Of a stretch of DNA of 64,000 nucleotides, positions 44,840-59,667 are shown in pieces. Origin of the DNA: Thunnus maccoyii. Taxonomy: Eukaryota > Chordata > Actinopteri > Scombriformes > Scombridae. Where the stretch lies: NCBI RefSeq assembly GCF_910596095.1, contig NC_056555.1, positions 13,446,001-13,510,000 of the forward strand. The letters are read 5' to 3'. Every line of letters starts with the position of its first letter. The first letter of the stretch is position 1. Both the position numbers and the translations under genes were made by a program. The notes beneath the pieces are model-generated. The model had not been told where the DNA came from and ran no database searches. It was given only the letters and a program-made list of their open reading frames with translations.

Positions 44840-47194
44840 ATTTGACTGTTTTTTTTTTTCTTTCTTCTTCTTCATTTTTCCGAGGCTTTTTCTGCCTGAA
44901 GGCATCATCTTTCTGTTTGGTTTTTATGCAACTGCCATTTAGGGTGAGCAAGTAAGAAGAAAAGCAGAAAAGCAGATGAGGAGAAACAGATAGCGACACA
45001 AAGAAGAAGAGTCAGCGTGAAGGGAAGCGGAGAGACGGTGACAAAGAGACGAATTGTGTGTTGGTTTGCTGACTCTGGCAGCAGTACAGTGGCTGTAGTT
45101 ACTACTCACTTGAATGATTTTGGCTGTAGATATGCAATACTCTGAGTCTTTGCATTTTTTTCATCCCACATGTAAGACTAGGAGAGATAACATTTCAAAA
45201 TTTGGTTCATGATTTGCTGTTAACTCATGGTATCTATTTTCAAAGGATTTTAAAAGGACAAATGAAAGGTCAGTTTGATAGTCTCCCTGAGAAGACTTCA
45301 TACCACCTGTTTAAAGTTGTAATACTTAATATTAATTAATATCAAACCCTATGTTTTATACTATTTATGACCTGCATTTTTCTCTATATACTTTGGTAGT
45401 ATTCATTGTCAGGGGCGTCATGCAGTCAATTTTTTTTCAGTTTCAAAATGCATATTTTAACATTTATTACTTCTATGTTACAGCCGCCCACTCAGTAACT
45501 TAATTATGACACTGTATTGCATTTAATAATAATATTGCACAAGAAAATGTTAACAAAAAGGCTTCAAACTCCAGGGAAACATTAGCTCGTTAGCTAACCA
45601 GCACTGTTGATTATTTAACATTGAGTAAAGAAAGCTCACAAACATGTAGCTACTATTTTTACTGACACTATTGTTGACTCTTTGTAAAAAAAAAAACCCA
45701 AAAAACACATTTCAGACACATTTCAGTGCTGCAAATTTGTTTTGACAAAATCATTTAGCTAACAACAGAAAAGAACAGCATGCTAATGCTAATATTAATT
45801 ATTGTTAAAACTAGTTATGCTAAAGTCACTTCAAATAGGGAAATTCTGAGGCTCAAAGTAATTTACAGATGAATTCAAGTCTGTTTTATGGCATGAGCTG
45901 AGATTTGTTATTCGTACCTCATTCTTCTACTACTTAGCGTTTTCTTGTTGGAAGCAACCAAGTAGCCTAAACAGAGAGGGGGGGACTCTGTGTAGCAGGC
46001 AGAATTAAATATGAATAAAAACATGCAGAAAAGCGAGTTTGTTTATGTACTATATTATTAAGGCAAACTAAAAACACTTATTGTAAAAATAGAATTTCTA
46101 AAGCATCCAGTCTCAGTCTCAATATTTGAGAAAGCACGTGTCCCCTCAAGTTGAATGGACACAACACCTCTGTTCATTGTCAACGGCAGAGTCCAGAGTG
46201 CACAACTGAATCACAGAAATGGATGCATGTGCTGGATATAATGCGGGGAAAAACAACAGCTGGTGTCAGGTTATGGCATTATTATTGAATTAGCGCAACA
46301 CAATGCATTTGTGGTTTGTTTGGTTGCAGTGTAAACAGAGGCACCTCAGCTGAGTGCAACGGTGTGGCTATTAATGTGGTTTATATAGTTTTTGGACAAC
46401 AAAAGAGACCTGTGGCACAAAGGAAAAAGCTATATTGGAGTTTGGATACATTGGCAGTACTTGTTAGTTGCATAAATTCATTGTTGGTTTTGATCGTTTC
46501 ATGGGATTCATTGGCAACAAGATAAAAATAGAATATTTTCAGAACTGTCCTTTAAAAATCACCTGCCATTACCACCAGTGACCACAGGTGTCGCCAAATC
46601 AACCAGGACTGAAATTTGAAGGATTATCACTTTAAATCAAATTATTAACCAAGCAATTTTTTCACATAGCACTAAAAAATGTCAGATGTCCACAGAATGC
46701 TAATTTCCATGCTTGTCACTTCTAGGAAAAACACTTTCTTTCAAATATATTTTAGTGGCCGTCATAGCAATACTGGAGGATTTGCCAGATGTGAAACCAT
46801 CAAACAGTCATATTTCAAAACTTCTTTGAATCACTTCTTCACCAAATCTGTAAAACTAGAATTACCTTCTAGAGGCTAAAACCGTCTGCTTGGATTCAGT
46901 TGACCACTGAGTGCCTCCCAAAATCACCTCTTGACATTTTCTATGTTTGTTTGTTTTGGGGGAACACAGGTCAGCGGGTGAAATGCTGCATTGCGGGTTA
47001 TTTGTTTGCGTGCATATGTGTGTTGATGACGTATGGGGGCAGCAGGCATTTTAGTGAATAGACTTCTTATGTTTAGAGACAAACACACTGTGGATAAAAC
47101 TCAGCACACACACACACACACACAGACACAAACAGAGTCAAAGCACTTATTAGGTAAACTTTGACATGGAAAAAAACAGGGAGGAGGCTGTTAC

Positions 47195-47273
<79 letters not shown>

Positions 47274-47419
47274 ATTTTTGACCCCTTACTTGCTCAGACA
47301 CATGCAGCAGGTTCACATCTCAAGAGCAACTGACCCTTGGTCTTTGCTCCATGGCCAACTATCATCCTGTTGACTGGCCTATAATTAGCAAAGCTGGCAT
47401 GAGAAAACAATCTTAAATT

Positions 47420-47470
<51 letters not shown>

Positions 47471-48232
47471 ATGAATTAAGGCCCATGATTCATTCATATT
47501 CTGAGAATGAAACTGGTCTTTACATCATGGTTGGAAATGTGTTTCCATGGTAACGTTGCTAATAATGTGTGAATAAGCTAAATCCAAACACTGCGGCGTG
47601 ATTGTGAGCCTCCCCAACAAACCTGTTCCCTGTGGTGTCCTTTATGTCACAACTGAGTGAACCCACATGTCGGTTTAACACACCGGATACAACCTCCTCG
47701 TAGCTTTTTGATCCTTCCCTCCTTGCTGTTTTCGCCCCTCTTCCTCTCCTGTTTACTATCACAAAAATCATCCCTTTCCTCTTGAATCCACTTACTGCAT
47801 TTTGCTTAAACACTGTAAATTCATAGGATAGATACAATGATTATAGTACTTTCAATACTGGATCTATTTTTAATCAAATAATATAGAATCAATCAAGATC
47901 ATATTTCCTCCTCTATTGCCAAAATAGACATTTTAATAAATTCCAGATGTCTTTAAAAGACGATTGTTTATGTCATATTCATACTGGGATTTAGGTGTGC
48001 ATGATAAAAATAATTTAATATCATCTAGCATCCAATTGATTCTGATTCTTATGTTTAATCACTTCTCATTTCTGTTTACTTCTTTCATCTGTTTGTTTGC
48101 TGCTTCTCTTGCCTTTTCCTGCCTCTCTCTGTGATGATCAAAGTGTCGTCCTATTATCCTATTGAGGGCAAGCTGTTACACAGCAGGATGGACACCTCTG
48201 TAATTACCGGGCAGGATGTACACAGAAATACA

Positions 48233-48275
<43 letters not shown>

Positions 48276-51200
48276 TTAGTGACCAATTTTAGTTTTAGAC
48301 CTTTAGAGTGAGAAACATTTTTAGCAGTGAGGAGATTTTGTCCCCTCATTTCTTTAAAAGGTGTGGTTAAGAGACATGGTTTTAGGGTTAATTGAAGGTC
48401 ATGGATAGGCATGTAGCTATGAAGGTTACAGTTAGGGCCTTGGGAATACATTATGTCAATCATGGTCACAAGTATATAAGTATAAACATGTGTGTCTCAG
48501 TCAACCCATCACATCAATATACTAGTAATTTAAGTTTTTGAAGGAAAACGTAATTGTTGCTTATGTTCTGTGGAAACGTTTTTCATGTGAAGGTGATCAG
48601 GTTGGATTATGGACTTACAAAATGCAGAAGACCATGATTCACATGTGGTTAGATTTAGGCAATAAAAGCACATGACTTAGCAAAAGATTGTGGTTTTTTA
48701 TTAAATATTAATATATCAACATGTCATGTCTTGTACTTCAAGTCTGAACGTTTTCATTGTTTAACCAAAACCATGATTTTTCCCTAAACTGAACCAAATG
48801 CCTCAACACAACCATATATTTTTTTAAATTTTTTTTATCATGCATTAGTTGCTATGAGTGTATACTGGAGGGAGAACAACTGGAATACATTGTCAGGTAT
48901 GTTTAGTGTCAACATTTTGTGACTTGCCGAAGTAGTTACCTGACAACATTTCCTTATTATATTGATTTAAAAAAGTTATCTTCCTTTTAGTGGTATATAA
49001 ATATAATTTCTAGCAGAAAGGGTTGGTCTCAGCACTTTAAGCGCCTTAAGGCCCATTTCAGCCTAAAATTTAATTCATTTTCATATTCAAATTCAGATTC
49101 ATGTTTCATAACATGTTTGTTTCAGATTTTGACTGTAACAAGGAATAGAAGCAAAGTTTACATTAAATATTTGGCTGTTGTTTCATGCAAAAAACTCTCA
49201 TTTACACATGTATACACATGCACACAGCAGGCTTCAGGGCAGTAGTATGTCTAGAGAACCGGCACAATGTTTAAATCTTCTACTTTTTGGATAATGTTTA
49301 CCTATTAACTAACAAAAACATGAAATAAAAATTCAATAAAAATATTTTAACAGCAGTAAAGTCATGTGTGTGAGAGATAGCACACACACATAACCTTAAT
49401 GACCTTTGACCTTTGATCTCTGAACCTTAGTGGTGAGAGAAGCCATTGATATGGACACTAGCCCACACACGAACCCTTCAATGACACCCACCAGCGCCTA
49501 GAATGTGAAAGGTTTAAAGCACGATTGAACATGACGTGTGTGCATGTAGTGGGATACAAACACAAGTCAGCACACGGAGGGCTCCTTGGCAACCACAGCA
49601 CCGTAATCTAACTGCTGAGCTACGCTAGACGACCTGACTGTGCATTCGTGTGCGTGTGTGTCCACATTTGGACCTCGATCTGCCATCTGGGAGTAGGAGT
49701 GAAAGAGTGGCAGTGATCTAATATCAGTTGACTCTCTGCATTCCTGACGATAACCACATGGTGTAACAGCGTTTCCCATATCAATGACTCAGCCAGCTGC
49801 TCCCTCCAGCCCTGCAGAGGCATCCTATGGAAACGTTACAAAGGATCTCATTTCCAAACTGATAGATTTTTTTTTTATAAAGAATATTATTATTATATTA
49901 TGAATGTTTTGCTACACTGATGGTCAAATAAAAGAAAAAGTTTGACTTTTGCTTTATTGCAGACAGGAATTTTAGATCATGTTCTCTCTTTTTCAGTTAT
50001 TTTGAAAATAATTCATGGTTCATTACAATCTGGGTCATGTTTTTGTGATTTTTTTCCATCATTTCAATCGGTAACAATAAGATTGTAGTCACTGAATTCA
50101 TTACTGAGAACTATAGGATCACAGCCATATATATTAAAAAAAAGTCTGATGAAGCAAGAAACACAAGCTGTGAGACAGTCAAACAGGTTTTTAAAGGGTT
50201 AGCTAATTAATTTGTAAGAGAAAATGAAGGCAAACAGTAAAATTACTAACCAAACTGTTCACTGTAAACATCAACAGTTTTAAAACTCTCTGGTTCAACT
50301 TTGACCCTTTCTTCTTGCCGTAGTAATGTGGCTAAACTGATGGCTTGATCTTGTCCTATCAGACATGTTCCCTAATCTCAGCAATTACAATAACTTGGTG
50401 AGTACATTACAGTGAGAAATTATGGTCAAAACCATGAAAATAAAAGGAGTTGTAAAAAAAATCAGAAACAGAAATGATCCTTTTAAAAGAATTTCTTTTA
50501 GTTGATTGAAGCACATTAGGGCTACAGTAAAATAAACTAATATAATAAACTGGCTATACTGGTCTATATCTTCATCATGTCATTATATACAGTATTAATG
50601 CAAGATGGATTTGGCATAGAGTCAACAGGCAGACTTTTACAGTGGCTACAGGTGCAGTTATGTGTGTGTTTCCAGAGGTAGAGCCCATAAACACTTGGTT
50701 CTCCTCTGACGTCAGCCATGCTGCGAGAGTCTATTGCGTAACAAGTTGACGTGTGTTGTTTATTATTACACCATTATCTACACTGCTAAATACCCTTGAA
50801 ATGTGTGCCAGATGGATACAGAAGGATCCAAAAGTCTGAGACCACTTTCCCATGTATGTGTGTTTGTGTCTGTTAAAAATGTGTGTGTGTGTGTGTGTGT
50901 GTGTGTGCCAGGTGAGCATGAGTGTGTATCACATGCCAGTCGTGCGTTCACCATTAAACACACTACATGCTGTTATGGCAACACTGCAAAAACATACTCA
51001 TGAACAGAAATGTTCTGACTGTTCCTGAATTGTTCTCTCTGAGGTGGTGACTTTAGTTAACTTCAGTGTTGACAAGCAGGAATGATAAGTATGTACAGCC
51101 ACTGCTACATAACAAATGTAAATCTCTTGAATCTACAGCTCAGTCCGACTAGAGTCAAGGAAACCTCCTTTGGGGCTCATTTTAATAACAGAAGATTTAC

Positions 51201-53288
51201 ACTGATTGCTTAAATGTATGCTGTGGTATGCTGTACTGCAGCTTTTCTTCATACTTGAATTCCTTGAAAGTCATGTGCAGATTCTGTAATGCTGCAAGTT
51301 CCAGCACTTTATAAGAATTTACACTGTCGCTTGGTTTAGTAAACATCCAGCAACTGCTTTCCGCATGCATTCAGGGTCTCTTTTGATAAAGTATCATATT
51401 CGATCATATTCTGCAGTTTCTTAACTTCATAGAATAACATAAACCAGTTTTGCGAATTAAATTATGCATGAAAGAAGTCCATGAAAGAAACACACATTGA
51501 CATATTTACAGCAGAATGTGTTTTTCCTAAAACTTTCCCGAACACGTCTGGAGCTGATCTGATTTTCACACACATAAACACGCAGTTCACACACAGAGAT
51601 ATGATCTTGGGTTCAAAAGGTCAAACACCATCGCTGACTTATCCACAGAGAAAGAACAAAAAGCCCAGAACAAATCATATGTGCTGCAATTACTAGAGGA
51701 AACGCACATGTACTTTACACAATGGCATGTAAAACGACCTCGGTCCCCTCCAGCATTATTTGTGGAGTTGTAAAAATATACTACTCATTGTTGAATGTTT
51801 GCTTGAAGTTTTTATTACAGGTAAGGCATGTTTAGAAAGTAGAGGGACTGATGTCATAGAGTCTTTGTGAGGACATAGAAGACAGCAATAGCTGGAATTC
51901 CTCGTATTTCTTTGTGGTGTTTAACCTGTCATAAAAGTGCAATCCTCTCATACTGAAATCTGTGAAAGAGGGCATCACAATTACTGGGAATAGGTAGTTT
52001 TTAAACAGATGCAGTGAATACGTGAATCCAAAGGAATCTTGTAATTTCTTTAACCTTACAAATATACCTAAAGATAATAACTATATCTTGTGTTGTGTTG
52101 CTGTCATCAAGCTGGCAAAGTTCTGTTTTTGCTTCCCACCATCTTTCAGGAGGTCGGAGGTCGACAGTTAGTTGCTGAAAGACCCTTCAGGGGGGCAGAT
52201 GTTTGCTCCTGTGGTAGCTGCTTTCAAACCTTCCATCCGTAGGAATGTCGTCTCTAAACATGGTGACACCTCGCTGCTGCAGCAGCATGGGTAATTTCAG
52301 AGTGAAATGCTCCATGAATCAATGTTTAAATCTTGAGACAGTTAATTTCACTGAAACAAATACTAAGAATATTCTTAAAACAGACCTCAGACCTTGTGAA
52401 ACTAAAAATTACCAGCAGTCTTTGCAGTAATGCTGCAGCGCTGCATTCTACCGTGATGACAAGGAAATTACGCTAACATGCAAATTTATGTTCAAGTGTT
52501 AAATGATAAGTTAAGTTAAGTGTTTTGTTCTGTTGTGCAACTTCAAGGTTAAGGTTAATGTCACAATCAAGGCATTTTAGAGAAGGAATGTGTTGGGTTT
52601 TTTTTGTCTCTTTCTGATCTGATTTGATTGCTGAATCAACAGGGTTGCAGCCAGTGTTGGTCATATTTTCAGACTTTGTGGGACCTTACCATCTTTCCAT
52701 TCTCTAACTTTACCCTCTTTCCCACAATTTCCATTTCAAGCTAAAAAAATAAATGTGGCACTTGTCTGAAAACACCAACAAACAGCTTGAAATTTAAATA
52801 CCCATGGTCCACATGGATGGAGAAGAAAACATAGTTTTATCCCACAAAAACACAGACAATAACATAATACACCTGAAATTCAAATACCTTCTGAGGAATG
52901 CGACGATTTTCCTCCAAAGCCCAGAGTGTGTTTGTGTGTGTTTGTGTGCACGTGTGTGTGTTTGTGTTCGTTTGGCGTACTGTCAGTATGAGAACAAAAA
53001 TCATTAAAGCATCAAAAACAACAATAAACTTGTTCAATGGCTCAATTCTATGAGTCATCTAAGCCTTTGGGTAAACTAACAACCACTGTGATTACACAAC
53101 AAGTCTTAACAGTATTTGCGGTTTGGTGTTAATCCATTGACCAAAAAAGTTAGCGTGCCATGATCTGATCTTGACTTACTGTAAAGTCTCTTCGAAGTAG
53201 TGCCTGTATCCAAAACAAACAAGACAAGAGTCAAGGTGGGGGGACACTACTGCAGGATGTGTGTATGCGTGTGTTGTGAGTGTATATA
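44840..53288. other. Long non-coding stretch
   Basis: I found no gene, only AT-rich sequence and microsatellites at about 47197-47272 (AC), 47421-47468 (GT), 48236-48273 (GT) and 50879-50907 (GT). This may be ninjurin first intron or intergenic DNA. Confidence 0.45.
47197..47272. repeat. (AC)38 microsatellite
   Basis: About 76 bp of pure AC, the longest uninterrupted dinucleotide tract in this part of the window. Confidence 0.95.
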
Positions 53289-54870
53289 CAGTGCTGCTTG
53301 AAACCCTTCAGAATTTTCTGCATTTCTGCATAAATATGACCTAAAACGTGAGGTCCTAAAACTAGATAAAGTGAACCCAATTAAACATATAAGACATAAA
53401 AAATCTTTTATTTATTGAGGAAAATTATCCACTCTTACATATTTGTGTGAGGCAAAAGTATGTGAATCCTTGCTTTCAGTAACTGGTGTGACTCCCTTTT
53501 GCAGCAATAACTTCAACCAAATGTTTCCGGTAACTGTTTATCAGCCCTGCACATCAGCTTGGAGGAATTTTAGCCCAATCCTCCTTACAGAACAGCCTCA
53601 ACTCAGGGATGTTGGTGGGCTTCTTTGCATGAACTGCGTGCTTCAGGTCCTTCCATAGCATTTCTATAGGATTAAGGTCAGGACATTGACTCAGCTATCC
53701 CAAAAACATTATCTTTCTTCTGCTTTAACCATTCTTTGGTAGAACGACTTGTGTGTTTCGGCTCGTTGTCTTACTGCATGACCCACTTTCTGTTGAGCTT
53801 CAGTTCACAGATGGATGCCTTGACATTTTCCTGTAGAATTTGCTGGTACAACTCAGAACTTGTAGCTCCTTCAGTGATTGCAAGATGTCCTGGTCCAGAA
53901 GCAGCAAAGCAGCCCAAACCATGATACTACCACCACCATGTTTCACAGATGGGTTAAGGTTCTAATGCTGGAATGCAGTGTTTGCTCATTTCCAAACATA
54001 ACGCTTCCCATTCAAGCCAAAAAGTTTGATTTTGGTCTCATCCATCCACAGAGCATTTTTCCAATCACCTTCTGGCTTATCCATGTGGTATTGAGCGAAC
54101 CGTAGACGGCAGCAATGTTCTTTTTGGAGAGAAGTGGCTCCTCTCCTTGCAACTCTGCCATGCACACCATTGATGTTCAATGTTCTCCTGATGGTGGACT
54201 CATCAGGAGAACTGGCTGTAGTCACTGCATGAGAGGCCTTAGTTTCCTAGACGTTACCCTGGGGCCCCTTATGGCCTCCCAGTGTATTACACGCCTGCTC
54301 TTGGTGTGACTTTTGTTGTTCAACCACTCCTGGGGAGGATAACAATGGTGTTGAATGTACATAATCTGCCTGACAGTCAACTGGTGGAGTCCAAACTCTT
54401 TAGAAATGGTTTTGTAACCCTTTCCAGCTTTGTGGGCATCAACAACTCTTCTGCTCAGGTCCTCAGAAATCTCCTTTGTTTGAGCCATGACACACTTCCA
54501 CAAACCTGTGTTTTGAAGTTCAGACTTTGATAGTGAAGACCCAGATTTCTCTTCTTTAAATAAGGCAGGGCCTCCCAGACTCACACTTGATTGTCATCCC
54601 ATTTATTGAAACACCCAACTCTAATTTCCCCTTCAAATGAATTGATAATCCTAGGGGTTCACAATGCTTTTGCCACGCACAAATATGTAACATTGGATCA
54701 TTTTCCTCAATAAATATACAAATAAGTGTAAATTTGTTTGTCTCATTTGTTTAACTGATGTCTCCTTATCTAGTTTTAGGACTTGAATGGAAATCTGATC
54801 ACGTTTTAGATCATATTAATGCAGAAATAGAGCAAATTCTAAAGAGTTCACAAACTTTCAAGCAGCACTG
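53289..54870 (-). mobile_element. Tc1-like transposon, full length, decayed
   Basis: The element is bounded by CAGTGCTGCTTGAAAC-type termini (left from 53289, complement ending 54870) and flanked by TA on each side. The inverted ends extend roughly 180-230 bp and include repeated sub-motifs (CCTAAAACTAGATAA, TATTTATTGAGGAAAAT), as in IR/DR-type Tc1 elements. The left end has a deletion of about 35 bp relative to the right. Total 1582 bp is the normal Tc1 size. Confidence 0.92.
53480..54488 (-). pseudogene. Tc1 transposase remnant
   Basis: The start MAQTKEISEDLSRRVVDAHK lies at 54488, followed by a helix-turn-helix region, then frameshifts. A second open block (DESTIRRTLNINGVHGRV ... WMDETKIKLFG) holds the first catalytic Asp region, and further pieces retain the SYRKH and EDWAKI segments near the C-terminus. 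The NPIEN Glu region survives only in broken frames. Several frameshifts and stops prevent a functional DDE transposase. Confidence 0.88.
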
Positions 54871-55965
54871 TATACTGCAAATATCTGTACAGTACATGTG
54901 GCTGTGTTTTGGACTTGTCCCTCTGGGGCTGAGGTGTGGTGTGAACAGGTATAATAGAAAAAAAAAAGAAAGAATGGAAAGTTCCTGAGATGCAAGAGTG
55001 ACACTTTAACAAATGTTCTTTGTGGTGTCACTCTCTCTTTCTGATGTGATGTTTTATTTTCCACAGATGAGCCAAAGCTGTTTGGAGTTTAAACCTCCCT
55101 CAGGCCTACAAGGTTTCAGGCCTCAGCCACGTGTGACATCACAGGACATTCCTCCCAGTGCCTTCCTGGCTTTTATGGCTCAGCCTTCATCGCCATCCAC
55201 AACACACACTTCCTTCCTCTGTGTTTGTGTGTATGTGGGCATTCCCACTTCCCGAATTCCACGAATGTTGCTGTTTGTGCAGAGGCTGCATCCCAAACGT
55301 GAGACATTTAAAGAGACATACAGGTATAGGCACTGAAAAACAAAGAAATACAAGGGGGCCGCCTGGGGATCCACTGCACAGACTATAATGCAAGGGGCAC
55401 AAAGCATGCAGCAGTACTCTGCAGAACACACAGTGTGTGGAAAAACTTCAACTCTGCGTAAAATTCCAGTAACTGATTAATTCAACTGGAACACTGTAGG
55501 ATCTTTCATTCATTTTTCAAAACATCAAAAGTGACCTTGTGTAAAGGCCATTCATTCTGTGTATTAATGATGCAGGTACAGCACAGCAGAAACACTGGGG
55601 AAACACCGAAATTTCTTTGCTGTAACTAATAATTTCTCAGTTTCGACATGTTCTGTTGATTTTCTTTTTCTTGTAAAAGTCAATTTGGCAGTGTGAAAAT
55701 CATCTTTGTCAAGTGTAAGAAAATGACTCAGACTGAGAATAATCTTAGTTTGGGCTTGGAGACAACACATTACTAACATAAAAACTGCATTACCAACTAG
55801 GGGAATGGTGTTTGAAAAACATGGACATTTAGCATGCTAGGAGCATTTTATGACAACAAATTGACACAAATTGATTTGTATTATTGGAAGTGTAAACTCT
55901 ATTTTCAGTAGTGGAGAGTAGTCAGTATCTCTTCCTCTGCTAAATGAATGTTTTATTGGTTTTAT
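54871..55965. other. Non-coding stretch
   Basis: No supported gene. The 107-codon frame at 55013-55336 includes (TG)-rich sequence and no domain. Confidence 0.45.
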
Positions 55966-56106
55966 TACATTTTTATCTTTTTTGTGTGCATTAGTCGCAA
56001 ATTGTTTTTACAGTGTTTACATTTTTTCTGTCTTACTATCAGAATTTGCTCTAACCTGTATGAAAGGTGCCACACAAATAAAGTTTGATTCATTGATTGA
56101 TTGATG
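55966..56106 (+). mobile_element. L2/CR1-like 3' tail
   Basis: CTGTATGAAAGGTGCCACAC, then AAATAAAGTTTGATT and a terminal (ATTG)n run, is the typical 3' end of fish L2-type LINEs or their SINEs. No coding part is present. Confidence 0.6.
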
Positions 56107-58397
56107 TTAACATTTTTTGAAAAAATATTTCTCTTGCAAGTCCCTTAACTTTATGGAAGTGCAATACTAAGTCTCTGATGTATTATTTTAACTAGATCTT
56201 TATACATATAAATGGAAAAAATGTCTGAATCTTAAAATAAGTCTGAACATATTTCAGATTTTGGCAGTGACTGGTATTAACATTACTGACTGTAATACTG
56301 ATGAGGTATTGCAATGTGGCATCTATTACTGCATGGAATAGATCTTTAAAGTTACCACCGCAGTCTCTCTAGAGACACCATTAAAGCTCTGGTGGTACAA
56401 AGCAGAAAGTGTCCTTGAGCAGAAGACTAGACTCCTAACAGGTCCAGAGGAAGGTGCACGAACAGTTTTTCCTTTTATTTTCAGCATGAATGACAGTAAA
56501 TGACACTAAACTAAGCTGAGATCTATTAAAGCATGCACTAAATACAAACCCATCGCTCCAGGTTTAAGTCAGAATTACAAAATTACAGCAATATGGTGCT
56601 TTAAAGTTGGAAATTTCATCTTCCATCCCTGCCAACATTTTATTGACTTAAGTTGTGACAGGCTAAATTCTACTGAAGCCAAACGTTTTCCAGGTGTAGT
56701 GTAAGCTGTACACACCAGTCACCTGCAAATGGATGCCTGCTCAACCAGTCAGACGTGACCAACCATGAAGCAAGGTCACTGTCACTTTCACCCTGTGTAT
56801 ACATACATACACCTGAACCTGTACCTGACTTTACTCTCTTTCTGTGTCTCACCAGCCTAAAAAAAATGAGTTACCAGGTGTGTTTGTGGATTTATTTGAT
56901 CGTGTGGAACACTATGGAAATGTAGGAAATTATTTGATTTGTCAGTGAGTCTTGGCACAAGTAAGTCATGTATGTCTAGTTAAAGATATTTATGTCAGAG
57001 GTACACATGGAAAAATACCTGGATGAAGTGAAGTGTGACTGTGTGTATGTTACTATTGTGAAACTCCTTGCAGGTTATGTCATTTACAAAGATGTATTAT
57101 GAATGAGCAAACATTTGCACATACGCACACATACTTCCACATTTCAAAACACACCTGTGCAAAATATGTCCTGATGACGCAGCTGTCCACATTGCTCTCT
57201 GACACACTGCTTTGTCAAACATACTCAAAACACTTACACACATATACACAGTCATGGTTATCTTCCACATGTTAGTTCCTATGACTTTATGACAGAAAAA
57301 GGCTCTTATTTCATTTTACACACACAAAATACATCACTTCTGTGTGACTACTGCAGTTCAGTAGCCTATGTACACACACAAATGACTGGCTGGTAGTACA
57401 GCTGGTGTGATGATCAAAGTAAAAACTGCCTCTACAGCTTTTATACAACTGCTATCAACACATGTATGCTAAAGGAAACAGGAAGACTCATAATCTAGTT
57501 CCCTGGTTACCACGAGAGTTTGTATTACTGCGTGCAATGTGGGAATGATCAACATGGATCTAAGACCTCTCTGATCAAAGCTTCTATAACCACTCGTATA
57601 ATTTCAGATAACCACAAGGCTGTGATGTACCACTGCTGTTGGAAAGTATTTAATCGTCATGATGGAAGTTTTCCACTGAGACAAACTTCTGGATGTTCAG
57701 TGCCACGTCTGCTTGCTTCTTTCATATACTGTAAAAGCAGCAGATGCATGTCCTCATTATCATTTTTAATCAACTGACTCCTTACTTTTCTTTAATAGCC
57801 TTCATGAAGCAAACAAGGTAGATGGGTTAAAAAAATACATGTTGTTTGACTGTTGCCAAATTTGACTTGAATTCAGGGAGAGCAGTGATTGGCTGGTTGC
57901 ATTGCCACAATGCATTGGGGGAGGAAAAAAAGAGCATGCAGTTTTATTTTCGAGTTGCAAAGCAGCAGTGCAAGCAGTCAAAGCAGCTGAGCCTTGGTAG
58001 TCAATAGTCATCAGTAATTGAAAACAGATTGTCATGAAAGTTCATATGTATATTGTTGGTACCCAGAGGATGACTATGAATTGTTTTAGAAACCTCTGAT
58101 CTTTCATTTAGTGCCACCATTAGATCCCTGAAATCTGCTGTAGATGTTATACACATACTGAAATTTACTCTAATTGTAAAAACGGTTCTTTATTGTCTGC
58201 AATACTTTAAATTATACTAAATATATTGGATCACCATGTTTTTTGCTGTGATGTTTGTGCCTGTGTGTGTGTGTGTGGGCTGTGTGTGTGTGGCACCAGG
58301 AATGAATGACTGTTTGTCTAAGAGGAGTTATGGCTGTTTATTTTCATTGAAGAGGTCAAAGGGTAGACGGATATTCCTGAATAAGTGACACACTCTT

Positions 58398-58438
<41 letters not shown>

Positions 58439-59001
58439 TGCAATAGCTCAATAAAGGTGACTGAACCTCAGTCAGGGCATCCATGTAGGTCATCAGAGGC
58501 TCCTACATATGATGTATATGTTTAAACAGAGAAGGTTTATGTAGACATAAGACTGCGGGAAAAAAATGCTGTGAAACCTTTTATGTGTCCGGTCATGGGG
58601 AAGTTTTAAATTGGAACGAATGAGATTTGAGCTATATGCTTGTTACTAAAGTAGTGTACAGACACAGCAACTGTGTGTTATATACTGTAGTTTTGATAAG
58701 TATATGCTGGAGGCGCTAATAACTGCTAATTACAGCCTTGAGACCTTTTTAGCAATATCATATCCAACATTTTCTTTAAATGCTGTCAACTTTGCTCTTC
58801 AAATCAATCAATTTTTCTAAGTCATGGTAGAATATCAGCAAAATTTGTATGTAAATATCCAAAGTTGTTCACATTACTGTAACTGAACACTAATGAAATT
58901 GTGTCTGTACCCCCTTGAGTCACACAGAGGACAATTCTTGACAGAGTGCCTTTGTTTCACTTTGAGTGTGAGCTCATTGTGTTTAAATCAACAATAGTCC
59001 C
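56107..59001. other. Non-coding stretch with microsatellites
   Basis: No gene seen. A (CA)n run lies at 58406-58436 and GT-rich sequence at 58262-58292. Confidence 0.45.
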
Positions 59002-59049
59002 ATGAGCACCACAGGCACCGAGGCACATCAGCGATGGAGACTGGATGAG
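59002..59049 (+). other. First-exon-like sequence, unrecognised
   Basis: ATG at 59002 (in-frame stop 18 nt upstream), 16 codons MSTTGTEAHQRWRLDE, then a consensus donor, GAGGTAAGG. The composition is more GC- and CpG-like than its surroundings. No downstream exon within the window could be matched, so it may be the first coding exon of a gene continuing right, or chance. Confidence 0.25.
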
Positions 59050-59667
59050 GTAAGGCAGAACCTCACCCACCTCCCACACGCTTTCTCTCCTACCATCGAA
59101 CCATCCCCGCTCTCATTTTTTCCCTTTAAACAAACTCAAAATCACATATGACCTCACACAACCAGCTACATCATTTACTGCATTACTACTGTATAATGTA
59201 ATGGTTATACACTTGAACACAAAGCTTGTTGTTTAGAATATTTATGTACAGACATGAATAAAACTCCCTGTCTTACTTACTGTTGTTTTGTTTCATATTT
59301 ATGTAGTACTTAGTAAGTGATTTCATTTTAGTTCTTCCTAAGTTTTTGCCAGTGTGATGTTCTATGGATTTTTAAAGGAAAAGATGCTTTTTTGACCCAC
59401 CTTGATATGTATTTGTTTCAAGGTGTTTTATCTACCAATTGCTCTTAAGATTGTATTATCAGTCTAGCATTTATGTGTATCTACATACTGACAGAAATGT
59501 GGTCTACAAAATATTGGGACCTAATTTTTAATTGAATCGCTTTAAGGATAAGGCTGATGTCCCATGAAAAGAACAAAACCAACATTGTTAATCTCCCTCA
59601 ATACTGTCTGACTTGCCTATCCTGTCTGTGGCTCTCAATCCAAAGCCAACTGGTTCCGACTCTAGAC
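59050..59667. other. Non-coding stretch
   Basis: I see nothing beyond AT-rich sequence. Confidence 0.5.

Noticed and set aside
52245-52292. Exon-like MSSLNMVTPRCCSSM with a following GTAATT
   Set aside because: Weak donor, no promoter features, and no partner exon found.
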